Source of the DNA: an uncultured Oceanobacter sp.
GTDB taxonomy: Bacteria > Pseudomonadota > Gammaproteobacteria > Pseudomonadales > Oceanobacteraceae
Reading direction: 5' to 3'
NCBI GenBank assembly: GCA_913061185.1
Contig: CAJXTI010000003.1
Span: forward strand, 57,690 to 121,689
Length of the DNA: 64,000 bases
Part shown: positions 49,796 through 60,204 of the stretch, piece by piece
Layout of the letters: the number at the start of each line of letters is the position of its first letter
Numbering within the stretch: the first letter of the stretch is position 1
Made by a program: the position numbers and the translations under genes
The notes under the pieces: model-generated
Databases searched by the model: none
Seen by the model: only the letters and a program-made list of their open reading frames with translations
What the model was told of the DNA's origin: nothing

Positions 49796-50437
49796 CTAAT
49801 AATGCGGTAAGTAAATGCTGACGTCAGCGCCCCCCTTGGGCAGGTTGCCACAGCGGATGCGGCCATGGCTGTCGCCAAAGACGTGGTGCCGGGCGATTTC
49901 TTCAACCAGGTAAAGACCCAGGCCACTGCCGCCGTTTTTGGTGGTGATCTGTTCGCCGTTGAGCACGCTCTGGTCGAATCCGTGGCCGTTGTCTTCGACT
50001 CGAAAGATCAGGCTGTCATTGTCAATGGCGGCGCTGAGGCGAATGCGGGTCGAACCCGCCTGGGCGCTGTTGGTAATCAGGGTGACCAGTGCCATATGAA
50101 TCAGGTCTTCGCTGTAAAACCCCTGAATGGCTTCGTCGATGTTGTTCTCGAAGCGGATGTTGGGGAACTGCAACTGGGTCGATTCGATGGCGTCAAGGGC
50201 GGTATCGTGGGGCCAGGCATCGTCGAGCGGGAAATCGCGTTCTTTTTCCATCCGAAACAGCGTCATCATCTGGATGGCATCGTTTTGCAGGCGATTGGTA
50301 TTTTGCATAATCGGTTTCAGATAGGCGTGGTAGCGCTCAGGAATGTGAGTCAGGGCTTCCTGTTCACAGGCCAGCAAGGTTTGTAGCTGGTTTTTGAGGT
50401 CGTGGATGACCGCACCGACCATGTAATCAAATTTCAT
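49796..50437 (-). CDS. Sensor histidine kinase (cytoplasmic)
   Basis: A 213-residue kinase consisting only of the catalytic parts. The phospho-acceptor His12 is in VIHDLKNQLQT, the N box is in ALVTLITNSAQAG, and the G boxes are VEDNGHGFD and GGSGLGLYLVEE. It has no membrane segment or sensor domain and probably receives its signal through a partner. Its start overlaps the response regulator stop by four bases. The pair replaces what is usually a different gene between glyQ and the acyltransferase. Confidence 0.88.
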   Translation of the reverse strand: MKFDYMVGAVIHDLKNQLQTLLACEQEALTHIPERYHAYLKPIMQNTNRLQNDAIQMMTLFRMEKERDFPLDDAWPHDTALDAIESTQLQFPNIRFENNIDEAIQGFYSEDLIHMALVTLITNSAQAGSTRIRLSAAIDNDSLIFRVEDNGHGFDQSVLNGEQITTKNGGSGLGLYLVEEIARHHVFGDSHGRIRCGNLPKGGADVSIYLPHY

Positions 50438-52080
50438 GAAGCTGGCTCCTGGAGCAAGCGGGTAAAGTTGTTCTTCAGGCGCTGGAAGCGCTCAAATCGT
50501 TCATCGGTATGACCAACGGTACCAATACGCTGAAACAGTGGCCGACATTGAAACAACAGTTGGCGGCGCTGATCTTGCGAGCAAGGGCTGTGATTGATCA
50601 GGCTGACCCGTACCTGAATGGCGTTCAGCAAGACGCTGACTCCGGCTTCGCTGTAGTCGGCGGCTTCATCAAACGCTTTCATGGCACGCATGTACTCGCC
50701 CTGTTCATACAGGCTGACGCCTTCGGCGTTGACCTGGTCACTGTGCTGGCGGATAGCGGCTTCATTCAAGGTATTGGCCTGCTGCTCAACCCGTGCTTGC
50801 TGGGCAGCGCTGAGAGTCATGCCCTTGACGGTACGGAGCAGGTCTTCGGCCCGTACATGTTCGCCGCACTGAATCATGGTTGAGGTCAGCGACAAGGCAT
50901 CGTCGGCATCGGGTACTTCCATCTCCCGGAACAGGTGTTCTGCTGCATTCAGCCGCAGTAAGCCACGTTCCAGCAAGCCCATTGCATGGCAGATACGCGC
51001 TTGGGCCAGTACCCCCGCATATTTTAGTGCGATGCTTTGGCTGAAGTCCTGTTGCAGATCTGTCAGTACACGCTGCACTTTATCGCCGAGGCGCTTGTAT
51101 GTCACCTTGTCTGATTCGATTAATGGCAGGGCGGCATCGGCGTAGTTGAGGTAGGCATCGATACTTTTGTAACAGGAATGGCGTCCCAGCCGCACCGCTT
51201 GTTCAAAGGCGCTGGCGGCGACTTGCCACTCCTGGTTTTGCAGTGCCAGCTGTCCGAGTTCACGCTGTCGCAATACCGCTCTGGGAGAAATCTCGACCGC
51301 TTTGACCAATAATTTCTGCGCATAGACCTGGTCGCCCAGCGAGAGGTAGATACGGGCCATCCAGTCGTAGCATTGCACATGCCGGGGTTGGCGTCGGAGG
51401 GTTTCTTTCAGGAGCGCCAGGGCGCTGAGGGAATCTCCCAGTTTGTGCATGCAGATGGCCTGACCCAGCCGCGCCCAGGAGTGAAAATGCTGGTTTAACA
51501 CCATGGAATAGACCCGAATGGCGTTGTTGTATTCTTCCTGATGGATGTACAACGGCCCCAGCCCTCGTGAGACCAATGTCATCATTCGTGGTTGTGATGC
51601 GATCAGGCGTTCTGCTTCAGCAATGGCTTCCTGGGTTTTTCCGGCATCCATCAATTGATGCATGCTGGCCATGATGCGACGCCCCTGCATGATGCGGCCA
51701 AGCCGCTGACTGAGGGATTTTAGGGTGATGGGTTTGGTGATGTAGGAATCCGGTTCATATTCCAGTGCCCCCATGACCATATCCGAGGCATTTTCTCCGG
51801 TCACCATGATGAAAATTGAACGCGCCCGCAGACGTTTGGTGTAACGGGCTTCTTCCAGCACTTGTTGGCCGTCCTTGCCCCTGCCCAGATTATAATCAGA
51901 GAGCACCAGATCGTAATCGGTGTCGTTGATCATCATGATGGCCTGATCACCGTCGACTGCGGTATCGATTCTCTCTGCCCCCAGCTCGGTCAACATGCGT
52001 TTCATGATACTGCGCGAATCCACCAGATCATCAATGACCAGAATACGCTGATTGCTGAGGTTAAGATTAGAAGACGACAT
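50434..52080 (-). CDS. Response regulator with TPR-like repeat domain
   Basis: A 548-residue protein. An N-terminal receiver domain (residues about 11-130) has the acidic pair Asp17-Asp18, phospho-acceptor Asp62 (LVLSDYNLG) and Lys116 (YITKPIT). The remaining ~400 residues are helical repeats resembling TPRs (for example AIRVYSMVLNQHFHSWARLG and ALLKETLRRQPRHVQCYDWM), with no DNA-binding domain. It probably acts by protein contact downstream of the adjoining kinase. Target unknown. Confidence 0.88.
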   Translation of the reverse strand: MSSSNLNLSNQRILVIDDLVDSRSIMKRMLTELGAERIDTAVDGDQAIMMINDTDYDLVLSDYNLGRGKDGQQVLEEARYTKRLRARSIFIMVTGENASDMVMGALEYEPDSYITKPITLKSLSQRLGRIMQGRRIMASMHQLMDAGKTQEAIAEAERLIASQPRMMTLVSRGLGPLYIHQEEYNNAIRVYSMVLNQHFHSWARLGQAICMHKLGDSLSALALLKETLRRQPRHVQCYDWMARIYLSLGDQVYAQKLLVKAVEISPRAVLRQRELGQLALQNQEWQVAASAFEQAVRLGRHSCYKSIDAYLNYADAALPLIESDKVTYKRLGDKVQRVLTDLQQDFSQSIALKYAGVLAQARICHAMGLLERGLLRLNAAEHLFREMEVPDADDALSLTSTMIQCGEHVRAEDLLRTVKGMTLSAAQQARVEQQANTLNEAAIRQHSDQVNAEGVSLYEQGEYMRAMKAFDEAADYSEAGVSVLLNAIQVRVSLINHSPCSQDQRRQLLFQCRPLFQRIGTVGHTDERFERFQRLKNNFTRLLQEPAS

Positions 52081-52192
52081 GCAACACCCTGTAGTTGATT
52101 TAAAGAGTGTAGCAAAGGCTGGCTGCTATAAGACTTGCCTGTAAAAGTACAGGTCGTACACTGCGGTTTTCAATTTCTATCAGTGAGGATCC

Positions 52193-53098
52193 GTGAAACA
52201 GATTGCCGGATATTTGATGATTGTCCTTGTCCGCTTGTTGGGGCTGTTATCGCTGGGGATGGCGCAACGTATTGGCCGGATTCTGGGCTGGTCGCTATGG
52301 ATCCGGCGGACACGGGCGCGAGAAGTTGCGCGGGTTAATCTGGCGCTGACATACCCGCACCTGAGTGAGCAGGAGCGGAATCAGATGCTCCGGAATACCT
52401 TGAGACACAACGGTATGGTGGGCACCGAAATGGGGGTGTTCTGGGGTAAGGAGATCACCGATGTGCTTGGGCTGATACGGCAAGTGCACAATCCGCAGCT
52501 ATTGGACGAAGCGTTGGCCGATACTCGTGGCTTGTTGATTCTGGCACCGCATATCGGTAACTGGGAGCAGTTAAATACCTATCTCAGTGACCGTTGTCGG
52601 CTCACCATTATGTTCAAGCCAGCAAAAAACTCCTATTTTGATGACTGGATGCGCAGGCGTCGGGAAAAAAGCGGAGCGGTTCTGGTGCCGACCACCGCCA
52701 GTGGCGTCAGATCTCTGTTCAAGACCTTGCAAAAAGGCGGCGTCGCAGGTTTTTTACCGGATCAGGAGCCGCAGCGTCGCAGTGGTGTGATGGTTCCCTT
52801 TATGGGTGTGCCGACGCTGACGCCGCGTATGCCCTACGAGTTGTTGCAGCGTACCGGTGCCAGGGCCGTGATGGCGTATGCACTGCGGCGACCGGATGCC
52901 AGCGGCTTTGATATCCACTTTATTGAACCGGACGCCGAGATTTACAGCGACAATGCTGAAGCCGCCTGTGCGGCACTGAATCGCAGTGTTGAGCAGGTGG
53001 TTGCCGCTGCCCCGGAGCAATACCAGTGGACTTACAAGCGTTTCAAACGTCAGCCGGACGGCATTCCCAGCCCGTATGCGGCTGCCAGAGTCCCTTGA
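52193..53098 (+). CDS. LpxL/HtrB-family lauroyl-type acyltransferase
   Basis: A 301-residue lysophospholipid acyltransferase-family protein with an N-terminal hydrophobic segment and the catalytic motif LAPHIGNWEQLN (HX4E). VNLALTYPHLSEQER is typical of the LpxL/HtrB family. It likely adds a secondary acyl chain to lipid A at the inner membrane. The start is GTG at 52193, six bases after GAGGAT. The same type of gene lies between glyQ and trkA in Pseudomonas, so it belongs to the core backbone, not to the pigment cluster. Confidence 0.88.
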   Translation: MKQIAGYLMIVLVRLLGLLSLGMAQRIGRILGWSLWIRRTRAREVARVNLALTYPHLSEQERNQMLRNTLRHNGMVGTEMGVFWGKEITDVLGLIRQVHNPQLLDEALADTRGLLILAPHIGNWEQLNTYLSDRCRLTIMFKPAKNSYFDDWMRRRREKSGAVLVPTTASGVRSLFKTLQKGGVAGFLPDQEPQRRSGVMVPFMGVPTLTPRMPYELLQRTGARAVMAYALRRPDASGFDIHFIEPDAEIYSDNAEAACAALNRSVEQVVAAAPEQYQWTYKRFKRQPDGIPSPYAAARVP

Positions 53099-53130
53099 TT
53101 GGGTGCCGGGCAGCCGGGCGAGGGTAATGA

Positions 53131-54579
53131 TCAGCCGCGCCAGAACGCGGGGCTGATCAGCACCAGCAAGGTGAAAATTTCCAGTCGTCCGAGCAGCATG
53201 GTCAGGGCACAAATCCACTTTGCGGCATCGCTGATATCACCGTAGTGAGTGGCGACCTCGCCCAGCCCCGGCCCAAGGTTGTTAAGACAGGCACCGACAG
53301 CAGAGAAAGCCGTCACATGGTCAAGTCCGGTTGCCAGTAACAACAGCATCATCACCATGTAGGTCATCACGTACAGGGCAAAAAATCCCCATACCGCTTC
53401 CAGTACCCGCTCAGGAACCGGTTGGCGGCCAATCTTGACCGGAATCACGGCGTTGGGGTGAATCAGGCGATTAATTTCACGATTGCCCTGCTTGAAAATC
53501 AGCAGCACCCGAATCACCTTCATGCCACCGCCGGTTGATCCGGCACAGCCGCCAATAAACGCCATCATAAACAGCAGCACCGGCAGGAAGATCGGCCAGA
53601 CGGAAAAGTCGGCGGTAGCGAAGCCAGTCGTCGTGGCGACCGAGACGGTTTCGAAAATGCCGTAACGAATGGCCTCTGGCAGCTCGTAGGTATTGGTCAG
53701 CCAAAGCGCCGGAATGGTCAGGCCAATACCGCCCGCCATCACGGCAAAAAAGAACTTCAGTTCGGAGTCGCGGAGAAAATGGGTCAGCGAATGATAGCGC
53801 CAGGCATAAAAATGCAGGGCAAAATTGAGTGATGAAATCAGCATGAAAAATACCGCAATCATCTCAATCGTGGCGCTGTCGAAGTAGCCCATGGAGGCGT
53901 CGTGGGTCGAAAAGCCACCAATCGCAACCGTGGCGAAACTGTGACCAATGGCATCAAAGGGCGTCATGCCCGCGAGCCAGTAACCCAGTGCACAGGCGAT
54001 GGTCAGACTGAGGTAAATATACCAAAGCGCCTTGGCTGTTTCGGTAATACGCGGAGTCAGTTTCGAGTCTTTTAACGGCCCTGGGGTTTCAGCCCGGAAT
54101 AGCTGCATGCCACCAATGCCGAGCATCGGCAGCACCGCCACCGCCAGCACGATAATTCCCATACCGCCCAGCCACTGCAGCTGCTGGCGATACCAGAGAA
54201 TGCTTTTCGGCAGTTCATCCAGCCCGGTCATAATGGTGGCCCCGGTGGTGGTCCAGCCAGACAGCGATTCAAAAAAGGCGTCGGTAAAGCTCAGCCCCGG
54301 ATTTTCCGACAACATAAACGGAAACGAGCCCGACAGCGCCAGCACAATCCAGAACAGCACGGTAATGACAAATCCGTCCCGTGTGCGCAGGTCATGATGA
54401 ACATGCCGTACTGGCAACCAGCACAGGAAGCCCAGGCCGAAGGTGAGACCCAGAGCGCTGATAAAAGCTTGCAGCGCGTCGTCGTGAAACCATATAGAGA
54501 CCAGGATGGGGGGCAGCATGGTCAGGCTGAACAACATCAGAAAGATACCCAGTACCCGCGCAATCACGGAGATATGCAT
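53131..54579 (-). CDS. trkH: Trk potassium uptake system protein TrkH
   Basis: Membrane subunit of the Trk K+ transporter. It has several selectivity-filter-like loops, including SGWTTTGATIM, IGGFSTHDAS, ATTTGFATADF and CAGSTGGGMKVIR, the typical gating region. ATG at 54579 (MHISVIARVLGIFLML) gives 482 residues, close to E. coli TrkH (483). The frame is open 24 codons further upstream. It is the last gene of the def-fmt-rsmB-trkA-trkH run. Confidence 0.96.
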   Translation of the reverse strand: MHISVIARVLGIFLMLFSLTMLPPILVSIWFHDDALQAFISALGLTFGLGFLCWLPVRHVHHDLRTRDGFVITVLFWIVLALSGSFPFMLSENPGLSFTDAFFESLSGWTTTGATIMTGLDELPKSILWYRQQLQWLGGMGIIVLAVAVLPMLGIGGMQLFRAETPGPLKDSKLTPRITETAKALWYIYLSLTIACALGYWLAGMTPFDAIGHSFATVAIGGFSTHDASMGYFDSATIEMIAVFFMLISSLNFALHFYAWRYHSLTHFLRDSELKFFFAVMAGGIGLTIPALWLTNTYELPEAIRYGIFETVSVATTTGFATADFSVWPIFLPVLLFMMAFIGGCAGSTGGGMKVIRVLLIFKQGNREINRLIHPNAVIPVKIGRQPVPERVLEAVWGFFALYVMTYMVMMLLLLATGLDHVTAFSAVGACLNNLGPGLGEVATHYGDISDAAKWICALTMLLGRLEIFTLLVLISPAFWRG

Positions 54580-54604
54580 AATCCGGTTCGCCTTACATCT
54601 GTTA

Positions 54605-55978
54605 TTAGAAGAAACCCAGGCCAACCTGGAACAGTCGTTCCACATCGGCAATATGACGTTTGTCCATCACGAACAGGATGACGTGATCATCGGACTCCAC
54701 GACTACTTCCGAGGTCGCCATAATTACTTCTTCACCACGCACGATGGCACCAATGGTGGTGCCTGGTGGCAGCTGGATTTCACGAATGGCCTTACCCACG
54801 ACCTTGGAAGAGAGGCTGTCGCCATGGGCGATGGCTTCAATGGCTTCGGCGGCACCGCGCCGTAATGAGTGGACGTTGACCACGTCGCCACGCCGGACGT
54901 GGGTTAACAGGCTGCCAATGGTGGCCTGCTGGGGAGAGATGGCGACGTCAATGGTGCCGCCCTGCACCAGGTCAACATAGGCGGCCTTGTTGATCAGGGT
55001 CATTACCTTGCGGGCACCAAGCCGCTTGGCCAGTAACGACGACATGATATTGACCTCGTCATCGTTGGTGAGGGCGCAGAATACATCGGTATTCTCAATG
55101 TTTTCTTCTTCCAGCAGCGCCTTGTCGGTGGCGCTGCCCATCAATACGACGGCGCGGTTGAGGTTTTCGCTGAGAAACCGTGCCCGTGCCCGGTCATGTT
55201 CCAGCAGCTTGATGTGGTAATCCTTTTCCAGCGCCCGTGCGAGTCGATAACCAATGTTGCCACCACCGGCAATAATAATGCGCTTGTAGGAATCTTCGCT
55301 GCGGCGCAGCTCTGCCATTACTTTTTTGATATGAGCGTTGGCAGCCACAAAGAACACTTCGTCATCGGCTTCGATGACGGTATCACCGGTCGGCTCAATC
55401 GCCTTGCCGCGCCGGAATACGGCCGCCACACGGGTATCAACATCGGGCAAATGGCTTTTTAATTGCTGGATCGCCTGACCCACCAGCGGGCCGCCGTAAT
55501 AGGCTTTGACGGCCACCAGCTGTACCCGCTCGTCGGCAAAATCGAGTACCTGCAAGGCACCGGGGTATTCCAGCAAGCGGCGGATGTAGTTGGTAACCAC
55601 TTGCTCCGGGGAAATCAGTACGTCAATGGGGAAAGCATCAATGCGGAACAGATCCGGTTGCTTGAGATAAGCGCTGGAGCGAATCCGGCTGATTTTGGTT
55701 GGTGTGCGGAACAGCGAGTAGGCCACCTGGCAGGCCACCATATTGGTTTCATCGGAGTTGGTAACGGCCACCAGCATGTCGGCATCGTCAGCCCCGGCTT
55801 CGCGCAAAACGTAGGGGTAAGAGCCATGGCCCGCAACGGTTTTAATGTCGATACGATCCTGCAGCTCGCGCAGCCGCACCTGGTCGGTATCGACCACCGT
55901 GATGTCATTGTGCTCAACCGCAAGGTTTTCAGCCAGTGTGCCGCCGACCTGGCCAGCCCCCAGAATAATAATTTTCAT
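54605..55978 (-). CDS. trkA: Trk potassium uptake system NAD-binding protein TrkA
   Basis: Cytoplasmic regulatory subunit of Trk, 457 residues with two RCK units. The first NAD-binding motif is [17 protein letters not shown] at the N-terminus; the second is [17 protein letters not shown] near residue 235. Each is followed by a TrkA-C domain. It binds NAD(H)/ATP and gates TrkH. It starts three bases past rsmB. Confidence 0.97.
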   Translation of the reverse strand: MKIIILGAGQVGGTLAENLAVEHNDITVVDTDQVRLRELQDRIDIKTVAGHGSYPYVLREAGADDADMLVAVTNSDETNMVACQVAYSLFRTPTKISRIRSSAYLKQPDLFRIDAFPIDVLISPEQVVTNYIRRLLEYPGALQVLDFADERVQLVAVKAYYGGPLVGQAIQQLKSHLPDVDTRVAAVFRRGKAIEPTGDTVIEADDEVFFVAANAHIKKVMAELRRSEDSYKRIIIAGGGNIGYRLARALEKDYHIKLLEHDRARARFLSENLNRAVVLMGSATDKALLEEENIENTDVFCALTNDDEVNIMSSLLAKRLGARKVMTLINKAAYVDLVQGGTIDVAISPQQATIGSLLTHVRRGDVVNVHSLRRGAAEAIEAIAHGDSLSSKVVGKAIREIQLPPGTTIGAIVRGEEVIMATSEVVVESDDHVILFVMDKRHIADVERLFQVGLGFF

Positions 55979-55980
55979 GG

Positions 55981-57357
55981 CTACACAGAGTCCCCATGTT
56001 CAGTGGCGGATGCGGTTGTCACCTGTTTGTGTAACAACGCCAGATAAAAGCCATCGGTGCTGTCCGCAGTCGGGAACAGCTGGCGTCCGGCATTACAGGC
56101 CGTTCCCCATGGCTTGTCCAGTGGCAAAATACGGGCTTCGCCTGCGATGTTGATCTGCGTCCGTTGTACAAAGGCTTCAATTTGCTGGCTGTTTTCCTGT
56201 GGCAATACTGAGCAAGTGGCATACAGCAGTCGACCACCGGGTTTCAGCATTCGCCAGCAGGCATCCAGCAGCTGCGCCTGCAGCTCGACCAATGGGTCAA
56301 TATCTTCCCGTCGCCGCAACAGCTTGATATCCGGGTGACGACGAATCACGCCGGTGGCGGAACAGGGGGCGTCCAGCAAGATGGCATCGAACAGCTCGCC
56401 ATCCCACCAGCGATCTGTGTCGCCGACGTCGGCACTGATGAGTTGGGCGGAGAGCTTCAGACGAGCAAGATTTTCTTCGACTCTGACCATGCGGCCGGGT
56501 TCGAGATCGACGGCGGTCAGATTAATATCGGCCAGTTCCAGCAGGTGGCAGGTTTTACCACCGGGAGCCGCGCAGGCATCCAGAATCCGTTCGCCATCCT
56601 CGGGTGCGAGCAACTCGGCGGCCAGCTGGGCGGCTTCGTCTTGCACGCTGACATCGCCGTCGGCAAAGCCGGGCAGGGTGGTGACATCACAGCGGTCGCG
56701 CAGATAAATCCCCTGATGGGAGAACGGTGCCGAGCGAGCCTCGATCCCTTGTGCCTGCAGTTGCGCTAAATAGGCGTCGCGTTCAGCGTGGCGGCGGTTT
56801 ACCCGCAAGCAGAGCGGTGGCAGCTGGTTGTTGTTGTGCAGAATATCAGACCATTGTGCTGGCCAGGCTTTGGTCAGCATTTTTACCAGCCACTTGGGGT
56901 GGCTGGTGGCGGTCACCGGGTTGTCGGCCAGTTGCGCTGACAGCAGCGGTTGTTCGCGTTGATAGCGGCGCAGGCAGGCGTTGATCACCACTCTGGCTTG
57001 GCCATGGCCCAGTTCGTCACAGGCATCGACGGTGGCGTGCACTGCGGCATGGGCTGCCTTATGCTGGATTTCCAGCTGGTACAGGCCGACGATCAGCAGG
57101 CAGTGCATGACTTCCTGTTCATCGTTGAAGGAATTGCTGAGCAATATTTTGGCGATGGCATTAAGGCGAAAATAATAACGACAACTCCCCAACAGCAAGT
57201 CGCGCAGAAAACCGCGATCGACGTCATCAACCTGGCCTTCCAGCGTTGGCAGCAAGGTATTCAGTGACTGGCCGCCTTCGACCAGATACAGACCAATAGC
57301 GGCCAAGGCGCGAGGATCACGGGTTGGCGTAGACAGCAGGGGGTGAGTTCGGCTCAA
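55981..57357 (-). CDS. rsmB: 16S rRNA (cytosine967-C5)-methyltransferase
   Basis: RsmB (Sun) methylates C967 of 16S rRNA. A NusB-like RNA-binding domain (residues about 10-140) precedes a SAM-dependent methyltransferase with [37 protein letters not shown] and the catalytic Cys in [13 protein letters not shown]. The 458-residue length is slightly above E. coli (429). It overlaps fmt by four bases (ATGA). Confidence 0.96.
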   Translation of the reverse strand: MSRTHPLLSTPTRDPRALAAIGLYLVEGGQSLNTLLPTLEGQVDDVDRGFLRDLLLGSCRYYFRLNAIAKILLSNSFNDEQEVMHCLLIVGLYQLEIQHKAAHAAVHATVDACDELGHGQARVVINACLRRYQREQPLLSAQLADNPVTATSHPKWLVKMLTKAWPAQWSDILHNNNQLPPLCLRVNRRHAERDAYLAQLQAQGIEARSAPFSHQGIYLRDRCDVTTLPGFADGDVSVQDEAAQLAAELLAPEDGERILDACAAPGGKTCHLLELADINLTAVDLEPGRMVRVEENLARLKLSAQLISADVGDTDRWWDGELFDAILLDAPCSATGVIRRHPDIKLLRRREDIDPLVELQAQLLDACWRMLKPGGRLLYATCSVLPQENSQQIEAFVQRTQINIAGEARILPLDKPWGTACNAGRQLFPTADSTDGFYLALLHKQVTTASATEHGDSV

Positions 57358-58382
57358 AGGGAGGATGCCAGTACGTAGTTGGGTTGAAACAGCTGCGGCT
57401 GACCATTGATGATGTCGGCCACATTCATGGGTTTTTTGCCTGCCAGTTGCACACGGGTCAACCGTAGCAGACCTTCGGCACAGGCGATGTCCAGCCCTTC
57501 ATGACTGACTGTCACGATGGTTCCAGGAACAGAGCCAGAGCTTCCAGGCGGTGCCGGTGTCATGGCTGCCTCTGCACCCTCTGCCGCACCCTCTGCCCCA
57601 TTTGCTGGTTGCAATGTGTTGGTCGTCAGTGACGTGGCCGCCAATACCCGGATGCGCTCGCTACCGAGCAGGGTGTAGGCCATCGGGAAAGGGTTAAAGG
57701 CGCGCACTCTTAGCGCCAGCTCATCCGCTGGTTGTTGCCAGTCGATCAGCGCTTCTTCTTTGGTCAGCTTGTGGGCATAGTTGGCGAGGGCGTTATTCTG
57801 CTTTTCCGGCATCAGGGTTCCGGCTTCGAGTTGGTGCAGCGTTTCCAATAGCACCGGCGGGCCCATGGCGGCCAGTCGGTCGTGCAAGCTGCCGCCGGTA
57901 TCATCACTGAGGATGCCGGTGGTGACTTTGCTCAACATGTCGCCGGTATCGAGGCCGACATCCATCTGCATGATAGTGATGCCCGTGAGTTTGTCGCCCG
58001 CTTCGATGCAGCGCTGAATCGGTGCGGCACCGCGCCAGCGTGGTAGCAAGGAGGCATGGACGTTGAGACAGCCGTATTTCGGGGTATCCAGTACGACGTT
58101 GGGCAGAATCAGGCCATAGGCAACCACAATCATCACATCGGCGTTTAAGGCGGCGAGCTGCTCGACGCTAGCAGGCGTCTTGAAGTTCAGCGGCTGCAAT
58201 ACCGGCAGGTGGTGTTGCAGTGCCAACTGCTTGACCGGGCTGGGCTGCAGTTTTTTGCCCCGCCCGGCGGGACGATCCGGCTGACTGTAAACACCAACAA
58301 TGTCATGCTCGCTGGCGATCAGCGCGTGCAGATGGGTCGCGGCAAAATCCGGCGTACCGGCAAAGACGATTCGCAGCGCCAT
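57354..58382 (-). CDS. fmt: Methionyl-tRNA formyltransferase
   Basis: Formylates initiator Met-tRNA using 10-formyl-THF. It begins LRIVFAGTPDFAATHLHAL, and SLLPRWRGAAPIQRCIEAGD carries the folate/catalytic region. At 342 residues it is longer than E. coli Fmt (315). The excess is an Ala/Gly/Pro/Ser-rich insert (about residues 255-285) in the C-terminal tRNA-binding domain. It overlaps def by one base. Confidence 0.97.
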   Translation of the reverse strand: MALRIVFAGTPDFAATHLHALIASEHDIVGVYSQPDRPAGRGKKLQPSPVKQLALQHHLPVLQPLNFKTPASVEQLAALNADVMIVVAYGLILPNVVLDTPKYGCLNVHASLLPRWRGAAPIQRCIEAGDKLTGITIMQMDVGLDTGDMLSKVTTGILSDDTGGSLHDRLAAMGPPVLLETLHQLEAGTLMPEKQNNALANYAHKLTKEEALIDWQQPADELALRVRAFNPFPMAYTLLGSERIRVLAATSLTTNTLQPANGAEGAAEGAEAAMTPAPPGSSGSVPGTIVTVSHEGLDIACAEGLLRLTRVQLAGKKPMNVADIINGQPQLFQPNYVLASSL

Positions 58383-58903
58383 CAGCGTTTGCCCTGGCGT
58401 GCTTCAGCCTTATGCTTTTTCTCCAGCTTGTCCTTGATGCGATTACGCTTCAGCGGCGAAATGTAATCGACCATCAGCTTGCCTTCGAGGTGATCGACTT
58501 CATGCTGGATACAGACCGCCAACAGGCCGGTACACTCCAGCTCGAACGGTTGGCCGTCCTTGTCGATCGCCTTGACCAGGCAATGCTCGATGCGGGTAAC
58601 ATCTTCATAAAACCCCGGCACCGACAGACAACCTTCCTGCATGGTTTCCAGCTCCCCTTCGAGGACCTGGATCTCAGGATTGATAAACACCAGTGGTTCG
58701 GTCTTGTCTTCGCTCACATCAATCGTAATGATGCGCTCGTGGACATTAACCTGCGTCGCAGCCAGACCAATGCCTGGTGCGTCGTACATGGTGTCGAACA
58801 TATTGTTGATGATCGAGCGGATACGATCATCAACCTGTGTGACCGGCGCGGCGACAGTGCGCAAACGTGGGTCGGGATACTCAAGTATTTCCAGAATGGC
58901 CAT
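58382..58903 (-). CDS. def: Peptide deformylase
   Basis: Removes the N-formyl group from nascent proteins. All three family motifs are intact: [17 protein letters not shown] and the metal-binding QHEVDHLEG. Length is 173 residues. It is the first gene of the operon and is divergent from the LysM protein across a 157-bp gap that should carry both promoters. Confidence 0.97.
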   Translation of the reverse strand: MAILEILEYPDPRLRTVAAPVTQVDDRIRSIINNMFDTMYDAPGIGLAATQVNVHERIITIDVSEDKTEPLVFINPEIQVLEGELETMQEGCLSVPGFYEDVTRIEHCLVKAIDKDGQPFELECTGLLAVCIQHEVDHLEGKLMVDYISPLKRNRIKDKLEKKHKAEARQGKR

Positions 58904-59060
58904 AGATCAACTGTGCTTATAGAACTTGATGGTGGTGGCTTGTTAAACTTGCCCGGTTGCAACTTCCGGCACGGGCTGGTGTTAACCTGTCCAGCTTAGC
59001 CTGCCACCACCCCGGTGAATACGATTAACGTTAGTATCGGAATGATAAAGGGAATAGAGG

Positions 59061-60116
59061 ATGAGCAAAACCATCAAGCGCCTGCTGTTTGCCGCGCTGA
59101 TTTGTGTAACGGCGAATGTTTCGGCGTTGCAGCTGTTGCCGAACGCACCTCAGGAGTACGTGGTTGTGAAAGGCGATACCCTTTGGGATATTTCTGCTCG
59201 CTATACCAACAACCCCTGGAAGTGGCCGGAAATCTGGTATCAGAACCCGCAAATCAGCAATCCTCACCTGATTTTTCCGGGTGATGTGATTGGTCTGGTT
59301 ACCATCGACGGTCAGACCCGCGTCAGTGTGGTTAGCCGGGGGGACGCCAGTCGCACGGTGAAACTCAGCCCCGGCATGGTCAAATTGCAGCCAACGGCAC
59401 GGATAGAATCGATTGAATCGGCGATTCCGGCGATTCCGGCTGGGGCCATCCGCAGTTATCTGCGTGAGCACCGGGTCGTTGATGGTGAAGTCTTGCGTAA
59501 TTCGCCGCGTATTCTGTCGGGTGTTGATGACCATTTGCTGATGGGCGCTGGCAGCTCGGTGTATGCGCGCGGCAATTTCCGTCTGCACAACGCCAATGCG
59601 TTTGGCATTTTCCGCCAGGGCCAACTGTATAAAGACCCCGAGACCGACGAAATTCTGGGCCTTGAGGCCATCGATATTGGTCTGGCACGAGTGATTGCCC
59701 GTGATGACGACATTGCCACCATTGAACTGGATCGGACTTATCAACAAGTGGCCGTGGGTGACGTGTTGTTGCCGACCGAAGACCGTGAGCTGGTGACCCA
59801 GTTTTTCCCCAAAAGCCCCGAACATAAGGTCGTCGGTCAGATTCTGGCGGTATCCGGTGGTGTTTCCCAGGTCGGACAGTTTGATGTGGTGGTATTAAAC
59901 CGGGGTGAGCGCGACTACCTTGAGCCGGGCGATGTACTGGTGATCAACAAAGCCGGTGCGGTAGTTTTTGACCGGGTCGCGGATGAAAAAGTCCGTATGC
60001 CGGAAGAGCGTGCTGGCACCATGATGGTGTTCCGCACTTTTGAAAAACTGTCATACGCGCTGATCATGCGGGCGACACGTCCGCTGCGGGTCGGGGATAA
60101 GTTCGTTAATCCCTGA
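59061..60116 (+). CDS. LysM domain-containing exported protein
   Basis: A 351-residue protein with a signal peptide (ending about TANVSA, residue 21) and one LysM motif at residues about 33-80 (YVVVKGDTLWDISARYTNNP, then PGDVIGL), which binds peptidoglycan. The remaining 270 residues are a conserved domain of unknown function. The same gene lies between def and dprA in Pseudomonas-like genomes. It probably acts in the periplasm or cell wall. Confidence 0.9.
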   Translation: MSKTIKRLLFAALICVTANVSALQLLPNAPQEYVVVKGDTLWDISARYTNNPWKWPEIWYQNPQISNPHLIFPGDVIGLVTIDGQTRVSVVSRGDASRTVKLSPGMVKLQPTARIESIESAIPAIPAGAIRSYLREHRVVDGEVLRNSPRILSGVDDHLLMGAGSSVYARGNFRLHNANAFGIFRQGQLYKDPETDEILGLEAIDIGLARVIARDDDIATIELDRTYQQVAVGDVLLPTEDRELVTQFFPKSPEHKVVGQILAVSGGVSQVGQFDVVVLNRGERDYLEPGDVLVINKAGAVVFDRVADEKVRMPEERAGTMMVFRTFEKLSYALIMRATRPLRVGDKFVNP

Positions 60117-60204
60117 CATCCGGCCCGGCAGCCAGGGCTGGCATCAAGCGTAAAAACCTCAACAAAGCATCGCCCTGACCTCAGGGCGTCAAGGAGCAAC
60201 GCTC

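Noticed and set aside
52193..53098. LpxL-like acyltransferase as part of the aryl polyene cluster
   Set aside because: It is separated from the cluster by glyS-glyQ and matches the backbone position of a lipid A acyltransferase.
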